Below are positions 30,060 to 39,154 of a DNA stretch of 64,000 bases, piece after piece. The notes under the pieces were generated by a model that searched no databases, was not told the origin of the DNA, and saw only the letters and a list, made by a program, of their open reading frames with translations. The stretch spans positions 443,001 through 507,000 of the forward strand of contig NZ_CP022382.1 of the NCBI RefSeq assembly GCF_002302565.1, read 5' to 3'. A program made the position numbers and the translations under genes. The stretch's first letter is position 1; the number at the start of each line of letters is the position of its first letter. The stretch comes from Capnocytophaga canimorsus (GTDB taxonomy: Bacteria; Bacteroidota; Bacteroidia; Flavobacteriales; Flavobacteriaceae).

Positions 30060-30363
30060 AATTATAATCCCAAATATTTACATTTTTTTTATATAAAAAT
30101 CCAAATAATATTATATAATATTTATTATCAGATAGTTATTTGTTTTTCGAATCTATGAGGTAACGATTTAGTAACGGAGCCAATTTCATTGATTTTACTT
30201 GTTTTGCGTTGTAACTCAATGCCACGAAGGTACGAACTATTTACAAATTGGCAAAAAAAAAAATCTTACCTCTGCTTGTTCAAAAGATCAATAGTAAGGC
30301 AGTCCCGTTCAAAACAATCAAACGGGACGTTTGTAAGTTAATTACTCTACTTATGAAAACGGA
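30060..30363. other. Gene-poor debris region with an inverted repeat
   Basis: No intact gene. On the minus strand, 30136-30237 can be read as an open 32-34 codon tail ending at a TAA (RTFVALSYNAKQVKS...), with a stop just upstream and no start; it may be the end of a lost gene. An 8-base inverted repeat (GTCCCGTT at 30302-30309, AACGGGAC at 30321-30328) could be a hairpin terminator or an element remnant. Confidence 0.4.
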
Positions 30364-30608
30364 TTACCTATCCATATATTCTTCCAATGTCTTTTTTAAT
30401 TCATCTAAGAAAGCGGCTCTTGATTTGGCACTTGTTTTCATTCGATGGAAAGCGTGATGGCTATCTTTTTAAATCTATATTGAATATTTTACCAAAGACA
30501 GCAATGATTTTGTTGATACTCATCTTCCCATAATAAATGGCTTTGATTTGTTGTAAGGCATAAACAAGTTCAATCAAATCATTTTTGGTAGTAGTCCATT
30601 CCAAATTT
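30364..30608 (-). pseudogene. rteC: rteC remnant (C-terminal part, frameshifted)
   Basis: The minus strand encodes LEWTTTKNDLIELVYALQ..., then SINKIIAVFGKIFNIDL, then, one base out of frame, DSHHAFHRMKTSAKSRAAFLDELKKTLEEYMDR. This is the characteristic C-terminal end of RteC (W-T-x-x-K-x-x-L-x-E-L-x-Y-A-L ... FLDxLKxxLxxxMD), a regulator of tetracycline-inducible conjugative transposons. Removing one A from the A5 run at 30466-30470 restores a continuous frame. The N-terminal two thirds are missing and no other conjugation gene is adjacent, so I take it as a decayed mobile-element trace. Family recognition is from memory of the motif. Confidence 0.6.
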
Positions 30609-30784
30609 GTAACACAAGATGAGCAGATAAGTAAAGAAAAATTACAAAAAACATCAGAAAATACATCTGTGACAAAAATAAAATAAATAATTTGTTTTTC
30701 AGCTCCTTGTAAAATAAAAATTAAAGTCATAACTCCAAGAAAATGATTTATTTACCATAATAAACCATTGCGTTAAAAAATAGC

Positions 30785-30792
30785 TATCTTTG
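30785..30792 (+). promoter_or_regulatory. Promoter -7 element TATCTTTG upstream of the PorV-like gene
   Basis: An exact TAnnTTTG match 84 bases before the ATG at 30877, with a weak TTG at 30768-30770. It predicts a leader of about 78 nt. Confidence 0.45.
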
Positions 30793-30876
30793 TCCCAAGG
30801 ATTTCAAAGAATATTACCTTTGCCTCTTTTTAGTGATTCTCAAGAGAAAAATCTTTTCTAAGTATAATTGGTTATT

Positions 30877-32031
30877 ATGAAATTTTTATATTCGTTTCTT
30901 GTATTTGTTTTGGGAATGGGACTTGTTTTTCCACAAGAGAAACGCCCTATTTCAACTGCATTTCCTTTCTTATTACTAGGTACTGATGCCATAGCTTGTG
31001 GCAAGGGAGACTTGGGAGTAGCCTCAACACCAGACGTTTTTTCTCAACATTGGAATGCTTCCAAATATATTTTTGCAAAGGAAAAATCTGCCTTTGCAAT
31101 GGCGTATGCTCCCTATCTAAATCGGGCAGTACAAGATATTTTCATAGGAAATCTTGTATACTACAAAAAAACAAAGCGAGGAGCTTGGGCTGGAAGCTTC
31201 AATTATTTCAATATAGGAAATGTAACTCTTACTCGCGGTTTTGATAAAGACATTTACATTCTGGGAGATTTTCGTCCCTCTGAATTTACATTTGACGTTT
31301 CCTATAGTTTGCAGCTGAGTTCTCACTACGCAATGGGTATTACCACTCGTTATTTGAACTCAAATTTAAGGCTCCCTATAGAAGAAAGCAATGTAGCCAG
31401 AGGGGTTGCTTTTGACATCTGCGGATTTTATTCTTCCAAAGAACATCTAATAGGGGATTATTTCGGAAAATATACTTGGGGATTTCAAATTTCAAACATT
31501 GGTAGTAAAGTGCAATATGAAAAATTAGGACAGACTTTTTTCTTACCTGCTAACCTTAAATTAGGTGCAGGGTACAACCTACAAACTAATAGTTACAATC
31601 ATTTTCAGTTTCTTTTAGAAATCAATAAATTACTCGTTCCTTCACCAGCCAAGTATGGTTTTAATGACACTAATGGCAATGGCATTCAAGAGCCTACTGA
31701 ACCTACTGAAATTGTAGCGGGAAAAAGCCCAAATGTTGATTTCTTGCAAGGTATTTTCCAATCATTTGGCGATGCCCCTAATGGTTTTTCGGAGGAATTA
31801 CAAGAAATTTCTTGGTCGTTAGGTTTTGAATATGCCTATAATGAAACTTTATTTTTACGAACAGGTTATTTCAATCAACACAAAAATAAAGGTGACAGAA
31901 AATATCTGACATTAGGCACAGGATTTCGTATACAATCGTGGCAAATTGATTTTTCATACCTTTTTTCAACAGCAAAAACAAATAACCCAATGAGCTCTTC
32001 TTTAAGAATTGCACTACAATGTAAGCTTTAA
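30877..32031 (+). CDS. porV: PorV-like type IX secretion system outer-membrane protein
   Basis: 384 residues from the ATG at 30877 (MKFLYSFLVFVLGMGLVFPQ, a signal peptide); an upstream in-frame TTG is less likely. The mature start has the PorV signature: FLLLGTDAIACGKGDLGVAS, then FSQHWNASKY and YAPYLNRAVQDIFIGNLVYY, followed by a beta-strand series with periplasmic turns and a C-terminal hydrophobic strand ending in Leu. PorV is the 14-strand FadL-like barrel that collects T9SS substrates at the SprA translocon and shuttles them to the sortase PorU. No porU is adjacent. It converges on the 1517-residue exported protein beside the toxin locus, suggesting a locus-dedicated paralog, although it could be the main PorV. 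Confidence 0.85.
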   Translation: MKFLYSFLVFVLGMGLVFPQEKRPISTAFPFLLLGTDAIACGKGDLGVASTPDVFSQHWNASKYIFAKEKSAFAMAYAPYLNRAVQDIFIGNLVYYKKTKRGAWAGSFNYFNIGNVTLTRGFDKDIYILGDFRPSEFTFDVSYSLQLSSHYAMGITTRYLNSNLRLPIEESNVARGVAFDICGFYSSKEHLIGDYFGKYTWGFQISNIGSKVQYEKLGQTFFLPANLKLGAGYNLQTNSYNHFQFLLEINKLLVPSPAKYGFNDTNGNGIQEPTEPTEIVAGKSPNVDFLQGIFQSFGDAPNGFSEELQEISWSLGFEYAYNETLFLRTGYFNQHKNKGDRKYLTLGTGFRIQSWQIDFSYLFSTAKTNNPMSSSLRIALQCKL

Positions 32032-32040
32032 AACACAAAG

Positions 32041-32082
32041 AGTCCATTACTGTATTAATCAATATTAATCAAGTAATGGACT
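32041..32082. terminator. Bidirectional hairpin between convergent genes
   Basis: A perfect 11-base inverted repeat (AGTCCATTACT at 32041-32051, complement at 32072-32082) lies between the stop codons of the porV-like gene and the 1517-residue gene. T-runs are short on both sides. Confidence 0.6.
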
Positions 32083-32097
32083 TTGCTTCTTTACACA

Positions 32098-35000
32098 TTA
32101 AAATTGATAATAGTATGGCACTTCCGATGTAATTTCCCCATTAGGTAGGCGATATTTTAAAATTGCCTTGTATTTTTTCTCGGGAATCGTAGGGAAGTTT
32201 CGTTCCATAAATTCAGCCTCCCAAGTAGGATTTAATATGCCTTTTGTTAAATTATCTGAAATACGTCTGCCAAGTTCAGTCCAGTCATTTCTGTAATATA
32301 CTAACACATCATAACGATACGGAAAAAGACGTTTAAGTATGGAACCCTGTGAATTATTTTGTAAATTTTCCGCATACGAACTCACCACAGAGATTGCCTC
32401 TTTAGGAGGAAAACCTATTTTTTCATTCGATGAACCTCTTCTTAAGATACTGATAACTTGCGGATTTGTATATAAATATTTTTTAAATACAGCATCGTAA
32501 GCATCATCCAATACCGCCTCTGTATAAAACAAAGGCTTTCCGTCGGTGTATAATGTTCCTAAAAGCTCAGTAACTTCAAAAGATTCGTCTGTATTCATAT
32601 TGTTAAATAAGGTCACTACGTCCGAAGAGATTTTATCCCAAAGTTTTCGCTCCGTTTTAAAAGCATTCATCTTCTGTTTGAGTGATTTGTATTTACTAGC
32701 TTTAAAACTGTACGTTAATCGTTCGAAACTTCCTTCTTTAACAGAGGCTTGGGCTTTGTTGCTTTTGAAAGCAGCAGAAGTCTCTTTTTCTATGGTATCG
32801 TACCCCCCTTCAACTCGTTTTGTTTCTTTCTCAGATGTGGCTATTTTGCCTTTTTTCGTACTATTTTTGCTATAACTTACTATGGAAAGGGTGTATTTTG
32901 CCTCTGTATCAAGCTTTGGCATTGTATAGGTAATTGCATTCTTAGCAGCATTATAACTGGGCTGAGCTGTTAGTTTATTTCCGTTTTCTGAAATCAAATG
33001 CAACTGTGTTTCCCAATTATCAGACTCAAACAAATACGCCTGACCTTGCTTGAGCTGGATAAACGCATTTTTGGTTTCATCAACAAAATAGTTTTTTTGG
33101 TCAAGTACTGGATACGCATATTGAATATTTTTATTAGGAATATATTCTGGAGCTACTCCCGTTACAAAAATTCGCTCTTCCACCTCCAAAGCCTTCTTGC
33201 CATCTACCATCACAGTTTGATAGGAATTGCCCTTTAATTCCTGAAAACTCACCTGAGCGGTAATTTTGTATTTCGTATTGGAAGAAAGCGTCTCCATAGG
33301 GATAAAATTCACTACGTCAGAAGATTTTCCAAATTCCAACTTTCCACTGATTTTACTGCCTTTTTCATCGGTCATTTCCAATTTTTCTAATTTTACAACA
33401 TACGTATGGTCACCATCATCTTCAGGAATAACAATGGGTTTTTCCACTTCAAGATTAAAACTTACCTGAGGAGCAATGAACACATCTACATTAGTGCTTT
33501 TATCCGAAGGAGACACATCGGAAATGATTTTCATTCCGTCCAATACTTGTCCCTGTGCCAGCTCGCATTGCTCGCCAAATTCCATTTTGAGCCGGAAGCG
33601 ACCCTTAACAAGCCCTCCCAATACGTTGTAGTATCCGCCCAAATAACCTCTCGCCCAAAAAGGATTGGGTCCTGACCCTTGCAAAATAGCAGCAACTCCC
33701 GCTTTAAGGATTGGAATATTTTTACGAACAAAAAACAATCGAACTCGTATTCCCAACTCTCCTTGAAGATAAACATACGTTTGCCCACTGGCATACCAAC
33801 CATTGATTCCAAGCTCTCCACTGCGGTTTTTACAATGAGTATTGCCATAGTTTTTCAGCATTATATCCGAACCTAAACCCGCAGCAAATCGAGCATAAAT
33901 AAATCCTGCATTGATATCGCCCGTATCAAAACTCAAATGAGAGCCAAAAGCAAATCCTCTTCCTTCCCTAACCTGATTGAGACTTTGCATATACCCTAAG
34001 TTACTTGCTTTCATTCCTAAAATTTCAGCTACTTTGGCAGGAGGCTCGGGAGTTTCATAAATTTTCGTTCCTATCATAAAGTAACTTTGTGCTTTCACAC
34101 TTAAGTTACCAAAACCTACTTGCAAGCCTATCATCTCACGCGAAGTACCAATATGAATGTACCAATCTTTCGGGTCGATATGAATCACAGCTCTTCCCGC
34201 CAGTCCGTTGTTACCCCTACCTTTGATAATGCCTCCAGCAACATTTACATAAGCTTCCATATTGGCGTGAAATGCTTTTTGGCTAAAATCATAACTCATT
34301 GCCATTGTAGCATAAATAGGAGCTTGTTTTGTTTTTCCGTTTTTATCCAAAGAAATATCCTGTTGTGAAGGGGTATTACTGCTATCCATCGAAAGGAAAT
34401 TTTCCAGCTTGTCACCTTCTTTGAGTTTTTTCATATCTACTAACTGATTAACCCGTGAAGAGAATCCCTCTTGCAGAGATTCAAAAGGATTATCCAATTT
34501 GTCCTGTAAAGCATACATTATGGTAGCCTCCCCATCAATGCCAACACGGGCAAGTCCTCCTTTTTTATTGGTCTGGAGACTTAAAATAGCCATAAAAGAA
34601 GCTACATTTTTACTCTGAAAAGCTCCCAAAACACCGGCTTTTAACTCCAATTCCACTGACGCATCCGGAATAAGATCAAAAGCTCTTTTTATTCCCGATA
34701 TATTGCCTTCCTTGTCTTTATTGGTCATTGTACCATCTTCAGGACGCATTCGGTAGTAAGCTCCACCAACAAAGCCCGTGATATTCACAAACGAAGCTGG
34801 AATATTTAAACCATCAACAGCAGCATCAAACCCCCAATAACGAAAATCCTTATTCCCAAATACGGCATTGGCATCTACCTTAATGGCAGGATTTTCAATC
34901 TCTACAGCTAACATCGCTCTAAAACCATTGCCATAAAGTGGGTCATCTTTCATCAGTTTGAGCCTTCCTGACACGGTAGCCACCACAACATCTACATTAT

Positions 35001-36651
35001 TTAAGGCTAATTCACTGACATCAAAAGTGTCATATCGCCAAGAAGCCTTTTCTCTTTTAGCATAAATACTAAATCCTCCTTCAGCAGAAAATTTATCTTT
35101 CTGTAAACCTACACGAATGCCAAAATTCAACATCGCTCTATTGCCTTTGAAATTGACATTCACATCTTTCACACTTACAGGAAAATTAGCTAAACGTTGC
35201 TCACCCGTAACTCCAAAATGTTCTGCAGAAATATAAGGTTCTTCGGTTTGAAGTGTAAATTTGCGAAAAGTGATACCGTTAAATTCGTAGCTGTTCTTAT
35301 CAGTGCTATTTTCACGCAGAGACATTTGTCCGTTAAGAACCGCTTTAGGAATGAATTTCTTATTCTTTACTCTCAACTCAAGGTACGACGATGGTTCAAT
35401 AGTGGCTTGGGCTCTCCATAAATCAAAATTGAGTTTTTCCAAAGAGGAAGCCCTAAGCATATAGTCATCATCGGTAAAAGTTCCCGTAAAAAAAATGCCT
35501 TTTTCACTTGATTTTTTCGCTTTGTCATTAGCAGCAACATCAGCCGTATCTTCTGAATCATCAGCCGATTCAATAGGAAGCAACATACGCCCAGAAAGAG
35601 CTCCTCCCTTGATTTTAGAAGCCATAAAATCTGCTTTAATAAAATCCAATGAATACCGCCACGCATTTTCTCCGCCTGACGTAGTACCTTCATTAAGAGA
35701 AATTAAGTTCTCCGCCGAAAAACTACCCGAAACACCATACGAATCTAAAATAAAACGTTCTGCTGAAAAACTTACTCTCGATTCAGACTTTTTAAATTCT
35801 TCCGGTAAGGTAATTTTTAATTTACCCATATAAAAACCACGCCACGACTCCGCTTCAGCTACTAAATACTCCTCATAACCTTGAGGCAAAAACATCCCCT
35901 CTGCATTATGCGTGTCGCTCATATCCAGAATGATGTCCTCTGACTCAAACACAAAAGCACCTCGGTCACTGTTCTGTACTTGTTTGGTAATGGCAAACGC
36001 AGGTAAAGAAACCCTTAACAGCAGATTGTTCCAGCTTTCAGCCTTTAAAGCCACTGAAGTTTCTACTCTTCCGTTAAGTATCGGGGTATATGTACGCTCA
36101 TCAACAGGCACTATCAACTGCGGAGATACGCGAATCACGCCATTTAAGGCTATCTCACGCAAACCATCACAATCAAAGGTAATATACGTCAAATCACCAA
36201 CCGTATCACCCGTGCGTGTATCAATGCCTCCACCACGAAGCAAAAACTCCCAATTCTTGTTGGAACTCACCGTGAAATCTCCCAAAAGAGAAAGACGCAT
36301 ATCGCCCACTATTTGTCCTTCATACGAAAACGAAAGCCCCGTAGCTCCGAAAAAAAGCTGTTTTTTACCCGTAGGACTCTCACTATCAGGAACCGTAAGA
36401 CGGGCATATGCATTGACCAACGTCTGCTCAGGTAAAAAAGTAGCTTGAGTGATGATAATAGCATATTCCATCCCATCCTTCGTTTCCCGTATACCAACAG
36501 GAAGCTCTGTGATGTCTTCTAAGGTTTCTGCCCAGCGAGTTTGCTCAAAAGTATTTTCAACCTGCTTGAACACGTGCTGTCCATCTTGTTGAGCAAATCC
36601 TTTCAAGAAAAAAGCAAACATTAATGTCAAAAATATGAGATTTCGTATCAT
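32098..36651 (-). CDS. Very large exported beta-rich protein with Ig-like domain, locus component
   Basis: A 1517-residue protein with a signal peptide (MIRNLIFLTLMFAFFLKGFAQQ). The first 1000 residues are continuous beta-strand-like sequence with repeated gain of (S/A)GxL patterns (for example ALSGRMLLP, ALNGVIRVS, VLNGQMSLRE). The segment around 950-1070 (GLGSDIMLKNYGNTHCKNRSGELGINGWYASGQ..., GGYYNVLGGLVKGR) resembles a barrel or jelly-roll core. A bacterial Ig-like domain follows (SDVSPSDKSTNVDVFIAPQVSF...), then a helical tail. No lipobox, T9SS sorting signal or enzyme motif is visible. It lies directly past the immunity cassettes with its own promoter. I infer a structural part of the toxin-display machinery; no specific function is known. 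Confidence 0.8.
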   Translation of the reverse strand: MIRNLIFLTLMFAFFLKGFAQQDGQHVFKQVENTFEQTRWAETLEDITELPVGIRETKDGMEYAIIITQATFLPEQTLVNAYARLTVPDSESPTGKKQLFFGATGLSFSYEGQIVGDMRLSLLGDFTVSSNKNWEFLLRGGGIDTRTGDTVGDLTYITFDCDGLREIALNGVIRVSPQLIVPVDERTYTPILNGRVETSVALKAESWNNLLLRVSLPAFAITKQVQNSDRGAFVFESEDIILDMSDTHNAEGMFLPQGYEEYLVAEAESWRGFYMGKLKITLPEEFKKSESRVSFSAERFILDSYGVSGSFSAENLISLNEGTTSGGENAWRYSLDFIKADFMASKIKGGALSGRMLLPIESADDSEDTADVAANDKAKKSSEKGIFFTGTFTDDDYMLRASSLEKLNFDLWRAQATIEPSSYLELRVKNKKFIPKAVLNGQMSLRENSTDKNSYEFNGITFRKFTLQTEEPYISAEHFGVTGEQRLANFPVSVKDVNVNFKGNRAMLNFGIRVGLQKDKFSAEGGFSIYAKREKASWRYDTFDVSELALNNVDVVVATVSGRLKLMKDDPLYGNGFRAMLAVEIENPAIKVDANAVFGNKDFRYWGFDAAVDGLNIPASFVNITGFVGGAYYRMRPEDGTMTNKDKEGNISGIKRAFDLIPDASVELELKAGVLGAFQSKNVASFMAILSLQTNKKGGLARVGIDGEATIMYALQDKLDNPFESLQEGFSSRVNQLVDMKKLKEGDKLENFLSMDSSNTPSQQDISLDKNGKTKQAPIYATMAMSYDFSQKAFHANMEAYVNVAGGIIKGRGNNGLAGRAVIHIDPKDWYIHIGTSREMIGLQVGFGNLSVKAQSYFMIGTKIYETPEPPAKVAEILGMKASNLGYMQSLNQVREGRGFAFGSHLSFDTGDINAGFIYARFAAGLGSDIMLKNYGNTHCKNRSGELGINGWYASGQTYVYLQGELGIRVRLFFVRKNIPILKAGVAAILQGSGPNPFWARGYLGGYYNVLGGLVKGRFRLKMEFGEQCELAQGQVLDGMKIISDVSPSDKSTNVDVFIAPQVSFNLEVEKPIVIPEDDGDHTYVVKLEKLEMTDEKGSKISGKLEFGKSSDVVNFIPMETLSSNTKYKITAQVSFQELKGNSYQTVMVDGKKALEVEERIFVTGVAPEYIPNKNIQYAYPVLDQKNYFVDETKNAFIQLKQGQAYLFESDNWETQLHLISENGNKLTAQPSYNAAKNAITYTMPKLDTEAKYTLSIVSYSKNSTKKGKIATSEKETKRVEGGYDTIEKETSAAFKSNKAQASVKEGSFERLTYSFKASKYKSLKQKMNAFKTERKLWDKISSDVVTLFNNMNTDESFEVTELLGTLYTDGKPLFYTEAVLDDAYDAVFKKYLYTNPQVISILRRGSSNEKIGFPPKEAISVVSSYAENLQNNSQGSILKRLFPYRYDVLVYYRNDWTELGRRISDNLTKGILNPTWEAEFMERNFPTIPEKKYKAILKYRLPNGEITSEVPYYYQF

Positions 36652-36691
36652 AGCAATGTAACTTAGGCCTGTAGCAAAATGTAAATAATGA

Positions 36692-36699
36692 CAAAAGTA
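36692..36699 (-). promoter_or_regulatory. Promoter -7 element TACTTTTG for the 1517-residue gene
   Basis: On the minus strand TACTTTTG fits TAnnTTTG and lies 40 bases before the start codon. No clear TTTG -33 element is seen. Confidence 0.45.
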
Positions 36700-37222
36700 T
36701 GAAAATTAAAGAATTTTTCTCTTTTGCTAAATAAATTACGACAGATTTCTAAATCTTTTGATAAATTTATAGTCGTAATAATTTGTTTATCAAATACATA
36801 AACAATATATCCAAAAGTAGATTTTCAAAAACAACTTTCAATCATTTTATATTTTTAGAAAAACAGATACTTCACCGTGAAAATCGTTTTAAATGTGTAC
36901 ATATTGACAAATTACAACGCTTAATACGATTCGTTCCATAACGAACCATTTTATTTATATCATTATCTATCAATATTTTATATTGTTTTAAACTACCTTT
37001 ATAAATAATTGCTTGTAATTTAGTAAGGTTTTTATAACAATACACAATGTTTTGTTAGTTCGTTTTCCAACAAAACTAGCTAGCTTTTTAGTTACTCACT
37101 CCAGAGCATATACTACCCATATTTTGTTGTTTTTGTTTTTAATAAAACCTACACAATTCACCTGCTTTGTGGGGCTATTTTTATGGTTATGTATTTGTTT
37201 TGCGAAACATATTTAACATCAC
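36700..37222. other. Non-coding AT-rich stretch at the end of the cassette array
   Basis: 523 bases without a gene. Small hairpins are present: TTCGTT-CCAT-AACGAA near 36931-36946, and GTTTTGTT (37049-37056) with AACAAAAC (37069-37076). The latter could help end the minus-strand cassette transcript but lacks a T-run, so I do not call it a terminator. Confidence 0.4.
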
Positions 37223-37930
37223 CTACAAATTGTAAATAGGCTCTGTTTTATCCAAAATCTCTTTTAGTTCTTTGGCGACGTTGTAATAACGAATATTATC
37301 AATATCTTCGGGGTCTTCTTCAAAATACTCTTTTTGTTTTTGAAAATAATTATCCATAAACGATTGATAATTAGAGTCGTTGCAAAGTCTTAAAATAACA
37401 GCTTTTTTCATTGGTGCAAATTGCCCTAAAATTTCCCAAAGTTCGTCTTCTGTTTTATCTTTTATGTATTCATATAAAACATTTAGGTTGTGCCATTTTT
37501 CAAAGAATGGGAGAGCTTCATTACTGAAAAACAATTGTAATTCGGAGATTAAATTTTCTATATCTGTATCATTTTTTATAAAAATTCCTTCTCCAATTTC
37601 TCCTAAAAAAATCTTCTTTTCATCTTTATTGAAAAAAGAGGAGGAAATTTCATCAGTAGAAATATATTTGCCAAATAGTTCATTTTTTGCTAAAATTGGA
37701 TGTAGTATATTTTCCATTTCAGGATAAGCAATACTCGCCCAAAAGCAAAAGGCTTTCACAAAATCGATAACTTCATTTTCCGTAACTGAATATTCTTCTT
37801 CTATACTAAAACCCACTTCACATCGTATTTTTGGTGTTTGTTTTACAAATGAATATCCGTTTTTATGTATATCAAAACCCTTTATAACGATATTTTCAAA
37901 AATTCTTTTTTTTATAGTTTCTAAATTCAT
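37223..37930 (-). CDS. Putative immunity protein, family II (cassette 7)
   Basis: A 235-residue cytoplasmic protein, 7 bases after toxin fragment 37938-38389. Its C-terminal half (ALPFFEKWHNLNVLYEYIK, then ELWEILGQFAPMKKAVILRL, ending DKTEPIYNL) is nearly identical to that of 43568-44242, while the N-terminal half differs. Both follow toxin modules of the D-S-K/PWTANQ subtype. No enzymatic motif is visible; it is acidic and mainly helical, as expected of a protein that binds and blocks a nuclease. The role comes from context; I know no named family. Confidence 0.7.
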   Translation of the reverse strand: MNLETIKKRIFENIVIKGFDIHKNGYSFVKQTPKIRCEVGFSIEEEYSVTENEVIDFVKAFCFWASIAYPEMENILHPILAKNELFGKYISTDEISSSFFNKDEKKIFLGEIGEGIFIKNDTDIENLISELQLFFSNEALPFFEKWHNLNVLYEYIKDKTEDELWEILGQFAPMKKAVILRLCNDSNYQSFMDNYFQKQKEYFEEDPEDIDNIRYYNVAKELKEILDKTEPIYNL

Positions 37931-37937
37931 TTATATT

Positions 37938-38389
37938 TTACTTAAAGTTAATATCATTCATTTTAATAGGAGGAATTTTTATGTTATCTTCCTCGCTTAT
38001 AATTTTATAAACATCTTCACGGTAAATTCTAACTATTGATCCTGTTAAAAAATTCTCAGGCAAATTGAATTTTTGAAGCTCACTTTTCGAGCTCCTCACC
38101 TCAAACTCTATATATTTTTTATCTGGGTTGTTTTTAAAAACATCTATCAGTTCGCTTTTTTGGTTGGCTGTCCAAGGTGAGCCTGCATTTAGTTTGCTAT
38201 CGCTTATCACCGCTCTGAAATAAGTACGCCCGCGTTCATCTCTTAGCTGTTTCACAAACAAATCATCAGCAATAATGTTGTCTTTTATCCCTTTTAAATA
38301 TATTTGCTTTAAGTGTGTATAGTCCTTATAAAGAGTGCTAAACGGCGGTATGTTTCTTATTTTTGAACTTACTAACAGCTCAAAATCAG
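37938..38389 (-). pseudogene. Orphan toxin C-terminus, PD-(D/E)XK nuclease, DSK subtype
   Basis: Open from the 3' end of the preceding immunity gene with no ATG, so it is a silent cassette rather than an expressed gene. It reads ELLVSSKIRNIPPFSTLYKD, then a helix, then DNIIADDLFVKQ, AVISDSKLNAGSPWTANQ and a basic C-terminal strand region. The acid pair (ADD) followed by D-S-K gives the PD-(D/E)XK nuclease core also found at the end of the full toxin. It ends 7 bases before its immunity gene. Closely similar to 44247-44678 and to the truncated copy at 42333-42538. Confidence 0.75.
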
Positions 38390-39088
38390 TTACAAAAACG
38401 GGTTAGGCTCATTTTCTAAATGATAAATCAATTTTTCAAAGCCTTTTTGAAAGAGTTTTACTTCTTCTGCTTTTTCAGGTTTCTTTATGGCATATAATTC
38501 TATCAATTTTTGTGTTTCATCTTTGTACTCTTCATATCTTGGGTGATTTCCCCATTTTAGTATGGCTATTTTTTTAAATAATTGCAAAGGAAAAGACCCA
38601 CCAACAACAATTTCTGACCTTTGTTCAAAAGGCACACTTCCCACAAACTCTGCTAAAAAACGAATATCTGTCAGTTTAGGAAAGATTTCGGTTTCGTAGA
38701 ATTTGACACATTTCAAAAATTCAGAGAGGTAAATTTCTAATTCTTCTTCATTCTTTACACTTTCTGGGAAAATATATTCTGACTGGTAAAAATCATTTAT
38801 TACAAATACAAAATTTCGCCCATCATAATATTTTTCAGAAATACCTTTATCTACAACTTTATTAAGCATTTCAGAGAAAATGTGTTCGAAAGAATTAAAA
38901 ACAACAGAAAATCCTGCAAAACTTAGCATCGTTCCCCTAAATTGAACCCTTATATCTGTTGATATACTGAAATTATCATTATCTTTTTTGAAAATGATAT
39001 ATCCCATTTCACCCATTCTTATTTTATAATCAGGCATTGTAACTTTTGCCCATTTTTTGATAGTTTCTTTTTTTACTTCTAAACACAT
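38390..39088 (-). CDS. Putative immunity protein, family I (cassette 6)
   Basis: 232 residues. The last 110 residues (KFYETEIFPKLTDIRFLAE, SVPFEQRSEIVVGGSFPLQL, ending LENEPNPFL) are almost identical to those of 39155-39829 and 42539-43213. The N-terminal 115 residues are different, with a beta-rich pattern (GEMGYIIFKKDNDNFSIST). Its own toxin has been reduced to a 17-codon tail at 39099-39154. Family I genes follow toxin modules of the D-T-K/AGQAMAKQQ subtype, so I infer it neutralises such a nuclease. Confidence 0.7.
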   Translation of the reverse strand: MCLEVKKETIKKWAKVTMPDYKIRMGEMGYIIFKKDNDNFSISTDIRVQFRGTMLSFAGFSVVFNSFEHIFSEMLNKVVDKGISEKYYDGRNFVFVINDFYQSEYIFPESVKNEEELEIYLSEFLKCVKFYETEIFPKLTDIRFLAEFVGSVPFEQRSEIVVGGSFPLQLFKKIAILKWGNHPRYEEYKDETQKLIELYAIKKPEKAEEVKLFQKGFEKLIYHLENEPNPFL

Positions 39089-39098
39089 ATTGTAATTT

Positions 39099-39154
39099 CT
39101 ATTTTATCCCTTTAAATTGATTATTTCCATCGCCATACATTTTATAAAATGTTT
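39099..39154 (-). pseudogene. Remnant of a DTK-subtype toxin C-terminus
   Basis: Directly after the stop of the preceding immunity gene, 17 codons plus a stop read KTFYKMYGDGNNQFKGIK, identical to the end of toxin fragment 43226-43567. Everything upstream of it in the toxin has been lost. The junction lies in a T/A-rich stretch (TTTTTGTAAAAACATTTTAT) shared by both partners. Confidence 0.7.

Noticed and set aside
30248..30457. Plus-strand 69-codon frame
   Set aside because: It is antisense to the better supported rteC remnant and resembles nothing.
30868..30876. TTG start for the PorV-like gene
   Set aside because: The ATG three codons later gives a normal signal peptide.
37041..37090. Terminator for the cassette array
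   Set aside because: The 8-base hairpin has no T-run on the minus strand and is about 150 bases past the last stop codon.
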